From Spirosoma utsteinense (lineage in GTDB: Bacteria > Bacteroidota > Bacteroidia > Cytophagales > Spirosomataceae), in the NCBI RefSeq assembly GCF_014282275.1, contig NZ_VFIA01000011.1, forward strand, positions 1-64,000: a stretch of 64,000 bases of DNA, in the 5' to 3' direction. Shown here piece by piece: positions 17,486 to 26,790 of this stretch. Each line of letters starts with the position of its first letter. The stretch's first letter is position 1. The position numbers and the translations under genes were made by a program. The notes under the pieces are model-generated. The model was not told the origin of the DNA. It saw only the letters and a list, made by a program, of their open reading frames with translations, and made no database searches.

Positions 17486-20400
17486 TTAGAAGCGAAGCGA
17501 TAAACCAGTGTTTATGATGCGCGACTGTGGGTAATACTGACCCGTAGCGTTGTCGGCTTCGGGGTCGAACGAACCAAGCTTGTTGAAAACGTTAACGAGG
17601 TTCAGACCGTTAACATAGACACGCAGGCTGCTGATACCAATCTTTTTGCCGAAGGTTTCGGGAATGGTATAGCCCACTTCGAAGTTTTTCAGCCGGAGGT
17701 AGTCCGCCGACCGCAGCCAGTAGGTGTTGCCACCCGAAAAATACTGGTCGCTCCGGTTAGCAATACGGGGATGAACGCTGCTTGGGTTATCGACCGTCCA
17801 GCGATCGGTGTAGATCTCGGCCAGGTAGTTACCAATGTTACCCGACTCACCGAGACTGATGTACTGCTGCGCCCCGGCCGATCCCTGGAAGAGAATCGTC
17901 AGGTCGAAGTTCTTGTACGACGCCGTCATGTTTATACCACCCTGAAACAGGGGCAGGTTCGTGCGGTTGTTCCGTACCTGATCATCGGGCGTGATCTTGC
18001 CATCGCCGTTATAATCCTTGTACTTCATGTCGCCGGGGCGAATCGTTTTTACGATAGCAGAATAGTCGATCGTGTTGCCATCGATATCGGCCTGGTCTTT
18101 GAACACACCGTCATACTGGTAAGCGATGTACGAGTTGACGGGGCGACCCGTCGACCGCTGCCACTCGGGTGCACCCGGTGCTTCGTCCCAGAACAGGATC
18201 TTGTTCTGCGCGTAGCCACCGTTCACACTCACGCTGTAGCGCAGCGCTCCCGACTGTCCGTTGTAGCCAATCTGTCCATCGAAACCACTGTTCCGAACCC
18301 GGCCAATGTTTTCGGGTGGCAGAATCAGACCAGTTGTGCGGGGTACCGACGCATTCCGTGGGTAGAGGATCGAGGTCCGCAGGTTATTGAAATAGTCAAA
18401 CTCGAAGCTGATCTTGCCGTTGAACAGTTGACCTTCCAAGCCAATATCGGCATTGTTAGCCACCTCCCAGGTGATACCCGTATTCGGAATCCGGCTTTCC
18501 AGCAGAGACTTCTGTTGCGCATCATTGATAATGTAGGTGTTGAAGCCGTAGGTCGCCAGGTACTGGTAGGTAGCTAGCGTTGTTGTACCGGGGAAATAGA
18601 TCTGGTCATTACCCAACTGGCCCCATGAAGCACGCAGTTTGAAGTAGTTAACCGCCGGTACCGAGTTTTTCCAGAAGTTCTCTTCCGATATCACCCAGCC
18701 GCCCATAACGCCGGGGAAGAAACCGTAACGGGTTTCTTTCGGAAAAATGTCCGACCCGTCGTAGCGGCCCAGGAATTCGAGGAGGTACTTATCCTTGTAG
18801 TTGTAAGCGATCCGGCCGAAGTAGTTCAAACGAGCGCGGTTGAATGCACCACCTCCGTTGTCTTTGCTCAGGTCACCACCGGCAAAAAGCTGGTCGATGG
18901 ATGGTGAGATGAAGTACCGGCGGAAAGCGTTGAAGTTGTCACCCGTAATTGTTTCGCGGTTGATCCCGGCCAGGAACGTAAATCCATGATTGCCAATCTT
19001 GCGTTCGTAGGTGGCAATACCACCCAGCAGGATATTTAACTGGGTATTGTTACCGAGGGTCAGGCGAGGTTCGGCCGGTCCGCGTACGCTGGCAATCAGG
19101 TTTGGAATACCATTGGCATCAACGCCCGTTCCCCGCTCGTACAGCGTCCAGGGTGTCTCCCAGCGCTTGTTGTTCTGGTTCAGTTTATCGATAGCCGCCG
19201 TCGCCGAGAACTTCAGCCCATCGACACCCGGCACTTTGAAATCCAACTGACCATTGGTCTGGATGTAATCCCGCTTGTCGCGGTCGTAACCCGTAGCGTT
19301 GGTAGTAATGACAACTGGATTCTCCCCATTTTCGATGTCCGGACCAGGCCGGCCATCGGGCCAGAACGCCGGTTGGTTGGGCTTGCCCCGCATCTGCATC
19401 CGGAAAATAGCCCCAGCGCCCCGCGTTGGATAAAAACGATATTCTTCGCGGCCCAGCACACCCATGGTAAGGTGTAGATTCTTGCTGATATTCGCGTCGA
19501 GGTTAATACGCATATCGTACTGCTGGTAGCCTGTGGCCGAGTTTTTGTAGAACGCATCCTGGTTCTGGTAGCCCAGCGACGCCAGGTACTTGAAATCTTC
19601 GCTACCACCCGTCAATTGCAGATTATGGCGTGACTGGGGCGACCAGGTTTTCAGCGTCGACGCGTACCAGTCGGTGTTGGGGTGACCCCAGGGGTCTGAC
19701 CCATCGTTGTACTTGGCGATATCGTCGGGCGTGTAGGGAGCAGCCCGTACAGTACCGGTTGGTCCGGTATAGGAACCTGTTGTTTGGTAGGCTTTGGTTG
19801 CCGCTCCCCACTCACCAACCGGAAGTTCATATACGCTCAGGTCGTTGAGCATGGTAGCGTACTGAGCTGCGTTAGCCAGTTTCGGCGTAACCGTTGGTTG
19901 CGCAAAGCCCTGGTTGAAGGTGTAGGATAACTGAGGTTTGCCCGTTTTACCCCGTTTGGTCGTGATCAGGATAACCCCGTTGGCCGCCCGCGATCCGTAA
20001 ATGGCCGCCGAGGCATCTTTCAGTACCGAAATCGTTTCAATGTCGGCCGGGTTTATCCGGTCCAGACCACCCGCCCGGTCAGGGATACCGTCTACAACCA
20101 CCAGGGCACTGTTGTTTCCCAGCGTATTGGTACCCCGGATACGAATAGTCGATCCATCGGCTCCTGGCTCACCACTGCGGTTAACGGCCGTAACCCCCGG
20201 TAGCCGACCCGCGAGGGAGTTGGATAGGTTCGTCGTGGGCGACTTCACCAGATCCGCTCCTTTCACCGCCACCACCGAACCGGTTATTGTCTCTTTGCGC
20301 TGGGTACCATATCCCACAACAACCACTTCATTGAGTGATTTCATGTCGGTAGCCATCGTAATGTTAACGGTAGACTGGTTTTTTATGGGCACCTCCTGCG

Positions 20401-20704
20401 TGGTGAAACCAATATAGGAAAAAACCAGTGATCCATTTGGGTCGGGTGCTGTCAGGGAGTAATTCCCCGACACATCGGTAACCGATCCAGTAGTAGTTCC
20501 TTTCACGACGACACTCACACCAGGCAGTCCCTGCTGCTGATCATCGATAACACGACCCGTAATTTTCGACTGGGCATAAGCGCTCACCGTGCAAAACAGC
20601 AAGACAAGCCATGACGCACAAACGCGGCTTGTACGGAGCCAGCCGAGTGCCAAAGTCTTCTGCCCTATCTGGCTCAAGACCTCCCTGGTAAACATTGTTC
20701 GCAT
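17486..20704 (-). CDS. SusC/RagA family TonB-linked outer-membrane protein (copy 2)
   Basis: A 1072-residue SusC-type transporter. Signal peptide ending SAYAQ, regulatory-like domain (ITGRVIDDQQQGLPGVSVVV), plug with VLKDASAAIYGSRAANG and barrel ending GLSLRF. Motif order, length and many loop segments match copy 1, including the shared DPWGHPNTDW and KTWSPQSRH/KNWSPQSRH blocks. The two operons are therefore a tandem duplication that has diverged. Copy 2 has its own AT-rich upstream region and terminator, so it can be expressed separately. Confidence 0.95.
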   Translation of the reverse strand: MRTMFTREVLSQIGQKTLALGWLRTSRVCASWLVLLFCTVSAYAQSKITGRVIDDQQQGLPGVSVVVKGTTTGSVTDVSGNYSLTAPDPNGSLVFSYIGFTTQEVPIKNQSTVNITMATDMKSLNEVVVVGYGTQRKETITGSVVAVKGADLVKSPTTNLSNSLAGRLPGVTAVNRSGEPGADGSTIRIRGTNTLGNNSALVVVDGIPDRAGGLDRINPADIETISVLKDASAAIYGSRAANGVILITTKRGKTGKPQLSYTFNQGFAQPTVTPKLANAAQYATMLNDLSVYELPVGEWGAATKAYQTTGSYTGPTGTVRAAPYTPDDIAKYNDGSDPWGHPNTDWYASTLKTWSPQSRHNLQLTGGSEDFKYLASLGYQNQDAFYKNSATGYQQYDMRINLDANISKNLHLTMGVLGREEYRFYPTRGAGAIFRMQMRGKPNQPAFWPDGRPGPDIENGENPVVITTNATGYDRDKRDYIQTNGQLDFKVPGVDGLKFSATAAIDKLNQNNKRWETPWTLYERGTGVDANGIPNLIASVRGPAEPRLTLGNNTQLNILLGGIATYERKIGNHGFTFLAGINRETITGDNFNAFRRYFISPSIDQLFAGGDLSKDNGGGAFNRARLNYFGRIAYNYKDKYLLEFLGRYDGSDIFPKETRYGFFPGVMGGWVISEENFWKNSVPAVNYFKLRASWGQLGNDQIYFPGTTTLATYQYLATYGFNTYIINDAQQKSLLESRIPNTGITWEVANNADIGLEGQLFNGKISFEFDYFNNLRTSILYPRNASVPRTTGLILPPENIGRVRNSGFDGQIGYNGQSGALRYSVSVNGGYAQNKILFWDEAPGAPEWQRSTGRPVNSYIAYQYDGVFKDQADIDGNTIDYSAIVKTIRPGDMKYKDYNGDGKITPDDQVRNNRTNLPLFQGGINMTASYKNFDLTILFQGSAGAQQYISLGESGNIGNYLAEIYTDRWTVDNPSSVHPRIANRSDQYFSGGNTYWLRSADYLRLKNFEVGYTIPETFGKKIGISSLRVYVNGLNLVNVFNKLGSFDPEADNATGQYYPQSRIINTGLSLRF

Positions 20705-21268
20705 ACGTATATCTTAGATTATTTATATTAACACTAAGATAAAGCCGCTATACGGAGTCGATCTACTTTTCTAAAAGGGATAGTTTTTTAACTTTTCTTT
20801 AACCAAAGAAAGCAAGCATGAGTATAAACCCTTAAGCAATAGAACCACGTTGAAATTGAACAAATACGCTCTATTTTGATAGTGTTTCCGTCAATACCAT
20901 TCGGAGATACGTTAAAAAATACTTACTCCCAATCAGTTGCTGTGGCTATTAGATCAGTGCACTGACCGTTTAGTATATTTATTAATTGCATTAATTCTAG
21001 TCTATTACTTAGCTCTACATCCAACCATTAACTAGTAATAATACTTAAAAAATTTTATTTTCATTTTAGGCGTATAATATTGTCATTATAACACAATTGA
21101 CGATTTTGTCAGTTAGAAGACTGGAAGAAATAGCCTTTTCGGTTTCGACAAAAACCACAAAGTGATCAATTCAGCAAAGGATTAGGAAGGGCATCGGCCG
21201 ACACCCTTAGCTACTATAAATAAGATAAGTGGAAGTATCGATTGCTGCCCGACCGGTGAGGCCTTTAA
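20705..21268. other. AT-rich region upstream of susCD operon 2
   Basis: About 565 AT-rich bases between the susC start (20704) and the recG stop (21269). It contains an 8-bp inverted repeat TATCTTAG/CTAAGATA at 20710-20717 and 20734-20741, immediately before the susC start, which could form a leader hairpin. I recognise no gene and no full -7 element in the minus orientation. Confidence 0.4.
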
Positions 21269-23377
21269 CTAACTGATCCGCCCCCAGTTGTTCTCCGTTT
21301 GCTTTAAGCTATCGACGTGATTCCGGATCGGCGCGTGCTGGGGTAGCAGCAATTCAGGGTCTTCCAGTAAGATAGCCTGCGCCGACTCGCGGGCAGCAGC
21401 CAGTATAGCGCCATCCTTGGCAAGATCGGCAATCATCAGGTCCAGTACACCACTTTGCTGTGTACCGGTTAGGTCGCCGGGACCACGCAGTTGCAGATCC
21501 ACATCGGCAATCTCGAAACCGTTATTGGTACGCACCATCGTTTCGAGTCGGGTACGGGTGTCGGTGCTGAGTTTGTAGCCCGTCATCATCACGCAGTACG
21601 ACTGATCGGCACCCCGGCCCACGCGCCCCCGTAGCTGGTGCAACTGCGATAGGCCAAACCGCTCGGCACTCTCGATGACCATCACGCTGGCATTAGGCAC
21701 GTTTACGCCGACTTCAATAACGGTTGTAGCAACCAGTATGTGGGTTTCATTTTTCAGGAACCGCTTCATCTCGTCGTCTTTCTCGTAGGGCAGCATTTTC
21801 CCGTGCAACATACCGATCTCGTATTTCGGTCGTGGGAAAGCGCGCTGCATCCCTTCGAAGCCATCCATCAGGTCTTTATAATCCAGCTTCTCCGACTCCT
21901 CAATCAGGGGATAGACCACGTATACCTGCCGCCCGAGTTCAATTTGCTGACGCATAAAGCCAAACACTTCGGAGCGGTGCTTGTCGTATTTGTGTACGGT
22001 TTTAATGGGCTTGCGTCCTTTCGGCAGTTCGTCGATGATCGACACATCCAGGTTACCGTATAACGTCATGGCCAGCGTTCGGGGAATGGGTGTAGCTGTC
22101 ATCACCAGAATGTGGGGCGGTACTACCTCATTCTTACGCCATAACTTGGCCCGCTGGGCAACGCCAAAGCGGTGCTGCTCATCGATGATGCACAAGCCCA
22201 GGTTCTTGTACTGTACCACGTCTTCGAGCAGGGCGTGTGTACCAACCAGGATATGCATCTGCCCCGACTGTAGTTCACCGTGCAGTACCACCCGGCGCTT
22301 TTTGTTGGTCGACCCGGTGAGAATACCCAGGTTCAGACCGAGCGCATCGGCAAAGGGTTTCAAACCATTGTAGTGCTGGTCGGCCAGGATTTCGGTGGGG
22401 GCCATCAGGCAGGCCTGCGCGCCGTTGCCAATAGCCATCAGGCAGGCAATGAAGGCCACGATGGTTTTTCCGCTACCCACATCGCCCTGCAATAGCCGGT
22501 TCATTTGCTTACCCGTCAGAAAATCCTGGTAAATTTCCCGCAACACCTTCTGCTGGGCACCTGTCAATTCAAACGGCAGGCAATCGTTATAAAAGGTTTT
22601 CATCAGGGTAGTGTCCCGGAAGACCTGCCCCGGAAACTCTTCCTTTTGAATGAGCTTGTTCTTGATCAGCCGAAGCTGGTTATAAAACAGCTCTTCGAAT
22701 TTTAGCCGTCGCTGCGCCTGCTTGAGCCATCCCTGATTTTGCGGCAGGTGGATGTTCCACATGGCTTCGCGCTTACCCACCAGCCGGTACTGCTGCACGA
22801 GCGAGTCGGGCAGGGTTTCGCGGATATGGGGCCACGACTGCTCCAGCAATCCGCGCATGGCTTTGCCAATGGCCTTGCTGTCGAGGTGACGTTTGCGCAG
22901 CTTTTCAGTGAGGTTATAGACCGGGAAGAAACCCGGTTCATTTTCAGATACCGTAGCCATGTTCTCCAGTTCGGGATGGACAATACTGAACTGTCCATTA
23001 AATGACTGGGGTTTTCCGTAGGCAACATATTCACCGTCGCGCCGGAGGATTTTCTCAATAAACGTAACCCCCTGAAACCACACCAGGCTCATGGAGCCGG
23101 TCCCGTCGGTGAAGTTGGCAACCAGGCGTTTCTTAGGTCCTTCCCCTTCCAGACACCAGTCGCGGAGCCGCCCCCGTATCTGCGCCGATGGCATCGAATC
23201 CATCAGTTCGCTGATGGTATGATAACGCGTCCGATCGTCGTAACGAAACGGGTAGTACTGGATCAGATCACCATAGGTGAACAGATTCAACTCCTTGTTG
23301 AGCAGTTCGGTCCGCTGGGGGCCTAATCCTTTGAGGTAGCTAAGCGGTGTATCGAAAAAGGTCGTTCGTTCGGTCAT
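21269..23377 (-). CDS. recG: ATP-dependent DNA helicase RecG
   Basis: A 702-residue, full-length RecG. The N-terminal wedge/OB region begins LSYLKGLGPQR; Walker A is LLQGDVGSGKT; motif II is the RecG-type DEQHRFG; motif III is MTATPIPRTLAM; motif VI is QLRGRVGRG; the C terminus contains the TLTGTQQSG-like GDLTGTQQSG. RecG remodels stalled replication forks and branch-migrates Holliday junctions. It is on the same strand as, and 85 bases after, the DUF5723 gene; a lone -7 match (TAAATTTG, minus strand, 23438-23431) may give it its own promoter. Confidence 0.97.
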   Translation of the reverse strand: MTERTTFFDTPLSYLKGLGPQRTELLNKELNLFTYGDLIQYYPFRYDDRTRYHTISELMDSMPSAQIRGRLRDWCLEGEGPKKRLVANFTDGTGSMSLVWFQGVTFIEKILRRDGEYVAYGKPQSFNGQFSIVHPELENMATVSENEPGFFPVYNLTEKLRKRHLDSKAIGKAMRGLLEQSWPHIRETLPDSLVQQYRLVGKREAMWNIHLPQNQGWLKQAQRRLKFEELFYNQLRLIKNKLIQKEEFPGQVFRDTTLMKTFYNDCLPFELTGAQQKVLREIYQDFLTGKQMNRLLQGDVGSGKTIVAFIACLMAIGNGAQACLMAPTEILADQHYNGLKPFADALGLNLGILTGSTNKKRRVVLHGELQSGQMHILVGTHALLEDVVQYKNLGLCIIDEQHRFGVAQRAKLWRKNEVVPPHILVMTATPIPRTLAMTLYGNLDVSIIDELPKGRKPIKTVHKYDKHRSEVFGFMRQQIELGRQVYVVYPLIEESEKLDYKDLMDGFEGMQRAFPRPKYEIGMLHGKMLPYEKDDEMKRFLKNETHILVATTVIEVGVNVPNASVMVIESAERFGLSQLHQLRGRVGRGADQSYCVMMTGYKLSTDTRTRLETMVRTNNGFEIADVDLQLRGPGDLTGTQQSGVLDLMIADLAKDGAILAAARESAQAILLEDPELLLPQHAPIRNHVDSLKQTENNWGRIS

Positions 23378-23430
23378 AGCAGACCCTGCAACCCCGGTTT
23401 ACAAAAAGCCTGTTATGGGCGGGATTTGAC

Positions 23431-23438
23431 CAAATTTA
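23431..23438 (-). promoter_or_regulatory. Candidate -7 element for recG
   Basis: Read on the minus strand this is TAAATTTG, a full match to TAnnTTTG, about 54 bases before the recG start. No TTG at the expected spacing was seen. Confidence 0.3.
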
Positions 23439-23462
23439 CGCATTTCTGCCAAAATAAGGATA

Positions 23463-24893
23463 TTACTCATTATCTGCCTGCGACCGGCCAATGCCAAAGG
23501 CGACACCGCCGTATACGTCCAGCCCACGCGGCCGGATTCCATTGGTGCTGTTACCCAGTAGACCCAGCACGTTATCGCTACCAATCCAGGCTGGACCAAC
23601 CCGTACGGATAAACCTGCCGTTACACCCCGGTTCAGGTAAGCAAGGGGCACGGCCATACTTACCCAACGTGTCTCGTAGCGGGGCGTTACGGCTAGCAAA
23701 GTGGGTTGATGAATAGCCGTAGCCTCTACCGAGCGTACATCCTGTAGGTAGGTTACATTCAGGCCAAACCCGTCCGGCAGCTCATAATCAACAGTCAGGT
23801 TCAGCGAGGTGGGCAAACCCGACCGAAAGCTGTTCCGGTCAGGTCTGCGGCCAGTGGTTAGTTTATTCTGAATGAGCCGGGCAATATCGACGCTACCACC
23901 AAGATTATTGAAATCCTGGCTGGTAAACTGCACCGGGGTTTCCCCAATATCGGAGTAGGCATACTGTTCACCCCGGTACGTCAATCCGCCCAGATCGGTC
24001 AGGGCAAGCCCCAACTGCAATGCAGGACTTTCACTGTCATACTTACTGACATAGCTAAACCCCAGGTCCAGCCCGACGCCCCGGCCGGGCGAAGATGGAC
24101 TGACCAGCGTTCGAAGGCTGATAGCTCGATTTTGCAGGAAGGTAGTGTACCCAAGATCGGCATTTAGGCGAGTTACCTCTAAGATAGCACTGTTAGGATT
24201 TGTGGGATCGGTAATAATCCGGTAGTCCAATCCCCGATTGATGAGGTGCTGGGCATTATACCCAAGCAATACCTTTGCGGTGGCTCCCATCATCAGTTTG
24301 CGACCGTCTCCTTCCAGTAGCGTACCAGCATAGGTTAACCCCAGTTCAGCATACGTACTGGTGTTGGCGCTAAGCTGATTGTCGACGCTGGGAATCCCCA
24401 GGGGAGCACCCTCCCCCAAACCCGACCGTACCGCCGACAGCACGGACTCCGATGCACCGATAACCTGCCCAACAGCGCGAAATCGTGTTGTCACTGCCAA
24501 CGCGCTGCGCGGGCTTGTCCGGATCAGCATGGATGGACCTCGTACTTCGCCCCAGAGTGTTCCATTTTTAGGTTTACCATCCAGCATTTCCTTCGTGTAG
24601 CTGGCATCGAACGCGATGGTACCATCAGGTCGTTTAAAGCGATCCTGTACCGAACCGCTTATCAGACGTAATAGGGAAAACGGGGCCTGATAGCGTACGT
24701 AGTTATTGTTGACATGTGCATTACCCATAAACCCGTTCAGGTAAACGTCTTGGGGCGAACTGGCAGCAAAAGCAGGGTTAATGTATAGTCGGTTAGTGCC
24801 GCCGTAACGACTCGTCGACACGCCCAGCATATTCTGGGCAAGACTGGCTGAAGCCGTTAAAACTAACGCCCCCAGCAACAGTGAATACTTCAT
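23463..24893 (-). CDS. DUF5723 family outer-membrane-type protein
   Basis: A 476-residue secreted protein. The ATG at 24893 gives a signal peptide (MKYSLLLGALVLTASASLAQ), whereas the longer frame to 24980 would add 29 unlikely residues. After the signal come NMLGVSTSRYGGTNRLYINP and many alternating beta segments, matching DUF5723, a Bacteroidota family predicted to form an outer-membrane beta-barrel (related to the PorV/FadL look-alikes of gliding and T9SS bacteria). Function unproven. The terminal repeats GLDLGFSYVSKY and VGLSVRVGPAWIG are barrel-like strands. Confidence 0.75.
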   Translation of the reverse strand: MKYSLLLGALVLTASASLAQNMLGVSTSRYGGTNRLYINPAFAASSPQDVYLNGFMGNAHVNNNYVRYQAPFSLLRLISGSVQDRFKRPDGTIAFDASYTKEMLDGKPKNGTLWGEVRGPSMLIRTSPRSALAVTTRFRAVGQVIGASESVLSAVRSGLGEGAPLGIPSVDNQLSANTSTYAELGLTYAGTLLEGDGRKLMMGATAKVLLGYNAQHLINRGLDYRIITDPTNPNSAILEVTRLNADLGYTTFLQNRAISLRTLVSPSSPGRGVGLDLGFSYVSKYDSESPALQLGLALTDLGGLTYRGEQYAYSDIGETPVQFTSQDFNNLGGSVDIARLIQNKLTTGRRPDRNSFRSGLPTSLNLTVDYELPDGFGLNVTYLQDVRSVEATAIHQPTLLAVTPRYETRWVSMAVPLAYLNRGVTAGLSVRVGPAWIGSDNVLGLLGNSTNGIRPRGLDVYGGVAFGIGRSQADNE

Positions 24894-25000
24894 GTAATGG
24901 CAGGTTGAATGCAAAATAGTAGTACAAAGTAAACTCCATTTGTTGGAGGCTGTTGAGAAATAGGTCGAATTTTTGAGCAAATGGAAGCGAACAAATGAAA

Positions 25001-25068
25001 AACGGGCCTGTAGTAAACCGTGAAACCAGCCAACCAGAGGCTATTTCACGGTTTACTACAGGCCCGTT
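25001..25068 (-). terminator. Stem-loop after the Nfu gene
   Basis: A perfect 25-bp inverted repeat (25001-25025 with 25044-25068, beginning AACGGGCCTG) with an 18-base loop. It lies 19 bases after the stop of the Nfu-type gene on the minus strand. Confidence 0.75.
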
Positions 25069-25086
25069 CATAAATACGATTGCGTA

Positions 25087-25689
25087 CTACACGCCTTCTG
25101 CTTCCACCAGCTTCACTTCGGGTACCAGACGCGTCAACAGATTTTCGATACCGGCTTTGAGGGTCAGGGTCGACGAAGGACAGCCGCTACATGACCCTTG
25201 TAGCAATACCTTCACGGTACCGCTCGGCTCATCGAATGAGTAAAAGCTGATGGCCCCCCCGTCAGACTCAACGGCAGGTTTTATGTATTGATCCAGCACC
25301 GCCTTGATTTTCTGTACTGTCTCCGAATCCATGTCCACCTTCGTTGTGTTGGCGTCCATGGTGCGCTGAGCAAATACAGGCTTTTGCGCCCCGAAGTATT
25401 CTTTCAGATACAGCTTCAGTTCGAACATGACCTCATCCCAGTCGGTCTCGTCATCCTTAGTGATAGTGACGAAGTTAGCCGAGATAAATACCCGGCGTAC
25501 AAACTCAAAACCAAACAACGCGACAACGAGCGGTGAGGCTTTGCCATCAATGAGTGCATCGCCTGGTGTTGCGTAGTCGAATGATAGACCTGCGGGAACA
25601 AGCTCAAAATTGACAACAAACTTCATCGAGTTTGGATTGGGACTCCCTTCTGTAAAAAGAGACACAGGGCGGCTTAATGTCGGATTCAT
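25087..25689 (-). CDS. NifU/Nfu-type iron-sulfur cluster scaffold protein
   Basis: A 200-residue protein with an N-terminal Nfu_N domain (FTEGSPNPNSMKFVV, residues about 12-100) and a C-terminal NifU-like domain holding the CxxC cluster site CSGCPSSTLTLKAGIE. Nfu proteins carry [4Fe-4S] clusters from the assembly machinery to apo-enzymes in the cytosol. Standard length for the bacterial two-domain form. It is monocistronic as far as can be seen, with its own terminator. Confidence 0.92.
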   Translation of the reverse strand: MNPTLSRPVSLFTEGSPNPNSMKFVVNFELVPAGLSFDYATPGDALIDGKASPLVVALFGFEFVRRVFISANFVTITKDDETDWDEVMFELKLYLKEYFGAQKPVFAQRTMDANTTKVDMDSETVQKIKAVLDQYIKPAVESDGGAISFYSFDEPSGTVKVLLQGSCSGCPSSTLTLKAGIENLLTRLVPEVKLVEAEGV

Positions 25690-25823
25690 ATAAAATTAGT
25701 TTGGGCAGTTTGTACTGTACAGCCTGCGATCATTCTCTTACATAACGGAATAAAATTAACGATCTATCCGTTTTTCGCTGATTAACCGTTTAACAGCTTC
25801 ATCGTTTTTTTAGTTTGGTCCAT

Positions 25824-25856
25824 AAAAAAACCCGCCGGACAATTGTCTGGCGGGTT
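25824..25856 (-). terminator. Rho-independent terminator of rplU-rpmA
   Basis: AACCCGCCGGACAA at 25829-25842 pairs with TTGTCTGGCGGGTT at 25843-25856 (one mismatch). The A-run at 25824-25830 becomes a T-run on the minus strand after the stem. It lies 41 bases past the rpmA stop. Confidence 0.8.
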
Positions 25857-25896
25857 CTCGTAACTAATACGTACAAACAGCTGGTTGCTGCATTGC

Positions 25897-26211
25897 TTAT
25901 TCTACCGGGGCAGCAACGGCGGTTGCCGGAACAGCTGGAGAAGCAATAGCAGATGGACCTGCCGGAATGATATCGACATACGAGCGGCTGTCGCGACCCG
26001 GACGGAATTTCACGGTACCGTCGACCAGAGCGAACAGGGTGAAATCTTTACCCAAACCAACATTTTTGCCGGGATGGTGTTTCGTACCGCGCTGACGGAT
26101 GATGATATTGCCGGCAATTGCCGCTTGGCCACCGAACAGCTTCACACCCAAGCGTTTGCTGTGCGAATCGCGGCCGTTTTTTGAACTACCTACACCTTTC
26201 TTGTGTGCCAT
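25897..26211 (-). CDS. rpmA: 50S ribosomal protein L27
   Basis: A 104-residue L27. It begins [16 protein letters not shown] and contains [19 protein letters not shown]. The N terminus is the mature-type form without the cleavable leader found in Firmicutes. A low-complexity tail rich in Ala and Pro ([19 protein letters not shown]) extends it beyond the usual 85 residues. It follows rplU by 87 bases, the conserved rplU-rpmA order. Confidence 0.97.
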   Translation of the reverse strand: MAHKKGVGSSKNGRDSHSKRLGVKLFGGQAAIAGNIIIRQRGTKHHPGKNVGLGKDFTLFALVDGTVKFRPGRDSRSYVDIIPAGPSAIASPAVPATAVAAPVE

Positions 26212-26298
26212 TTTCTTAAGGAATTAGCGAGTTTGCCAGGTAATCAGGCGGTCAGTACTCACTCACTGACTAACCTACCAACTGACCAACTGTATGAC

Positions 26299-26616
26299 TT
26301 ATAATGTGATGTCTTCGATCATAACCTTCGTCAAATATTGACGATGGCCATTCTTCTTTTTGTATCCTTTCCGGCGTTTCTTCTTGAAGATAATAACCTT
26401 CTCACCTTTAAGGTGTTCGATGATTTTAGCCGTTACCGTTGCTCCGGCTACGGTTGGAGCACCAATGCTGATGCTTCCTTCGTTGTCAACAAGGAGGATT
26501 TTCACCTTGTCGGAGGCAAGTGCAGCGTCCACATCGCCCTCTAACCGGTGGGTATAGATGGAACGACCTTTCTGGATCTTGAATTGCTGCCCTGCGATCT
26601 CTACGATTGCGTACAT
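26299..26616 (-). CDS. rplU: 50S ribosomal protein L21
   Basis: A 105-residue L21. The ATG at 26616 (MYAIVEIAGQQFKI) is the family start; an in-frame ATG at 26649 would lie inside the promoter. The 3' part has the basic KKKRRKGYKKKNGHRQ block that contacts 23S rRNA. It leads the rplU-rpmA operon. Confidence 0.97.
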   Translation of the reverse strand: MYAIVEIAGQQFKIQKGRSIYTHRLEGDVDAALASDKVKILLVDNEGSISIGAPTVAGATVTAKIIEHLKGEKVIIFKKKRRKGYKKKNGHRQYLTKVMIEDITL

Positions 26617-26646
26617 GATTCTAGTATGAAATTGGAAATTAGGGTG

Positions 26647-26677
26647 CAAAGATAAATTATTTTACGTAGAGACGCAA
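26647..26677 (-). promoter_or_regulatory. Promoter of rplU-rpmA, -33 inside a repeat element
   Basis: On the minus strand TATCTTTG (26654-26647) is a full -7 match, with TTG (26677-26675) exactly 20 bases upstream. Transcription would start about 25 bases before the rplU ATG. The TTG belongs to the left palindromic unit of the inverted doublet at 26665-26790. Confidence 0.6.
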
Positions 26678-26790
26678 CCCTTTGCGTCTCATATCCGGAT
26701 GGTTTACAGGAATTTGATTGATACCAGGCCTTATTACAAGGCCAGACCTACGTTGGACAGACATCAGACGCAACCGGTTGCGTCTCTACG
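26665..26790. repeat. REPIN-like inverted doublet (GTAGAGACGCAACC family)
   Basis: A 126-base element. Its termini CGTAGAGACGCAACC (26665-26679) and GGTTGCGTCTCTACG (26776-26790) are exact reverse complements. Each end is also a small palindrome: GAGACGCA/TGCGTCTC at 26669-26690 and AGACGCAACC/GGTTGCGTCT at 26766-26785. Two inverted palindromic units around a spacer is the layout of REPIN or MITE elements. It provides the TAG stop (26786-26788) of the thioesterase gene and the rplU -33. Confidence 0.75.
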
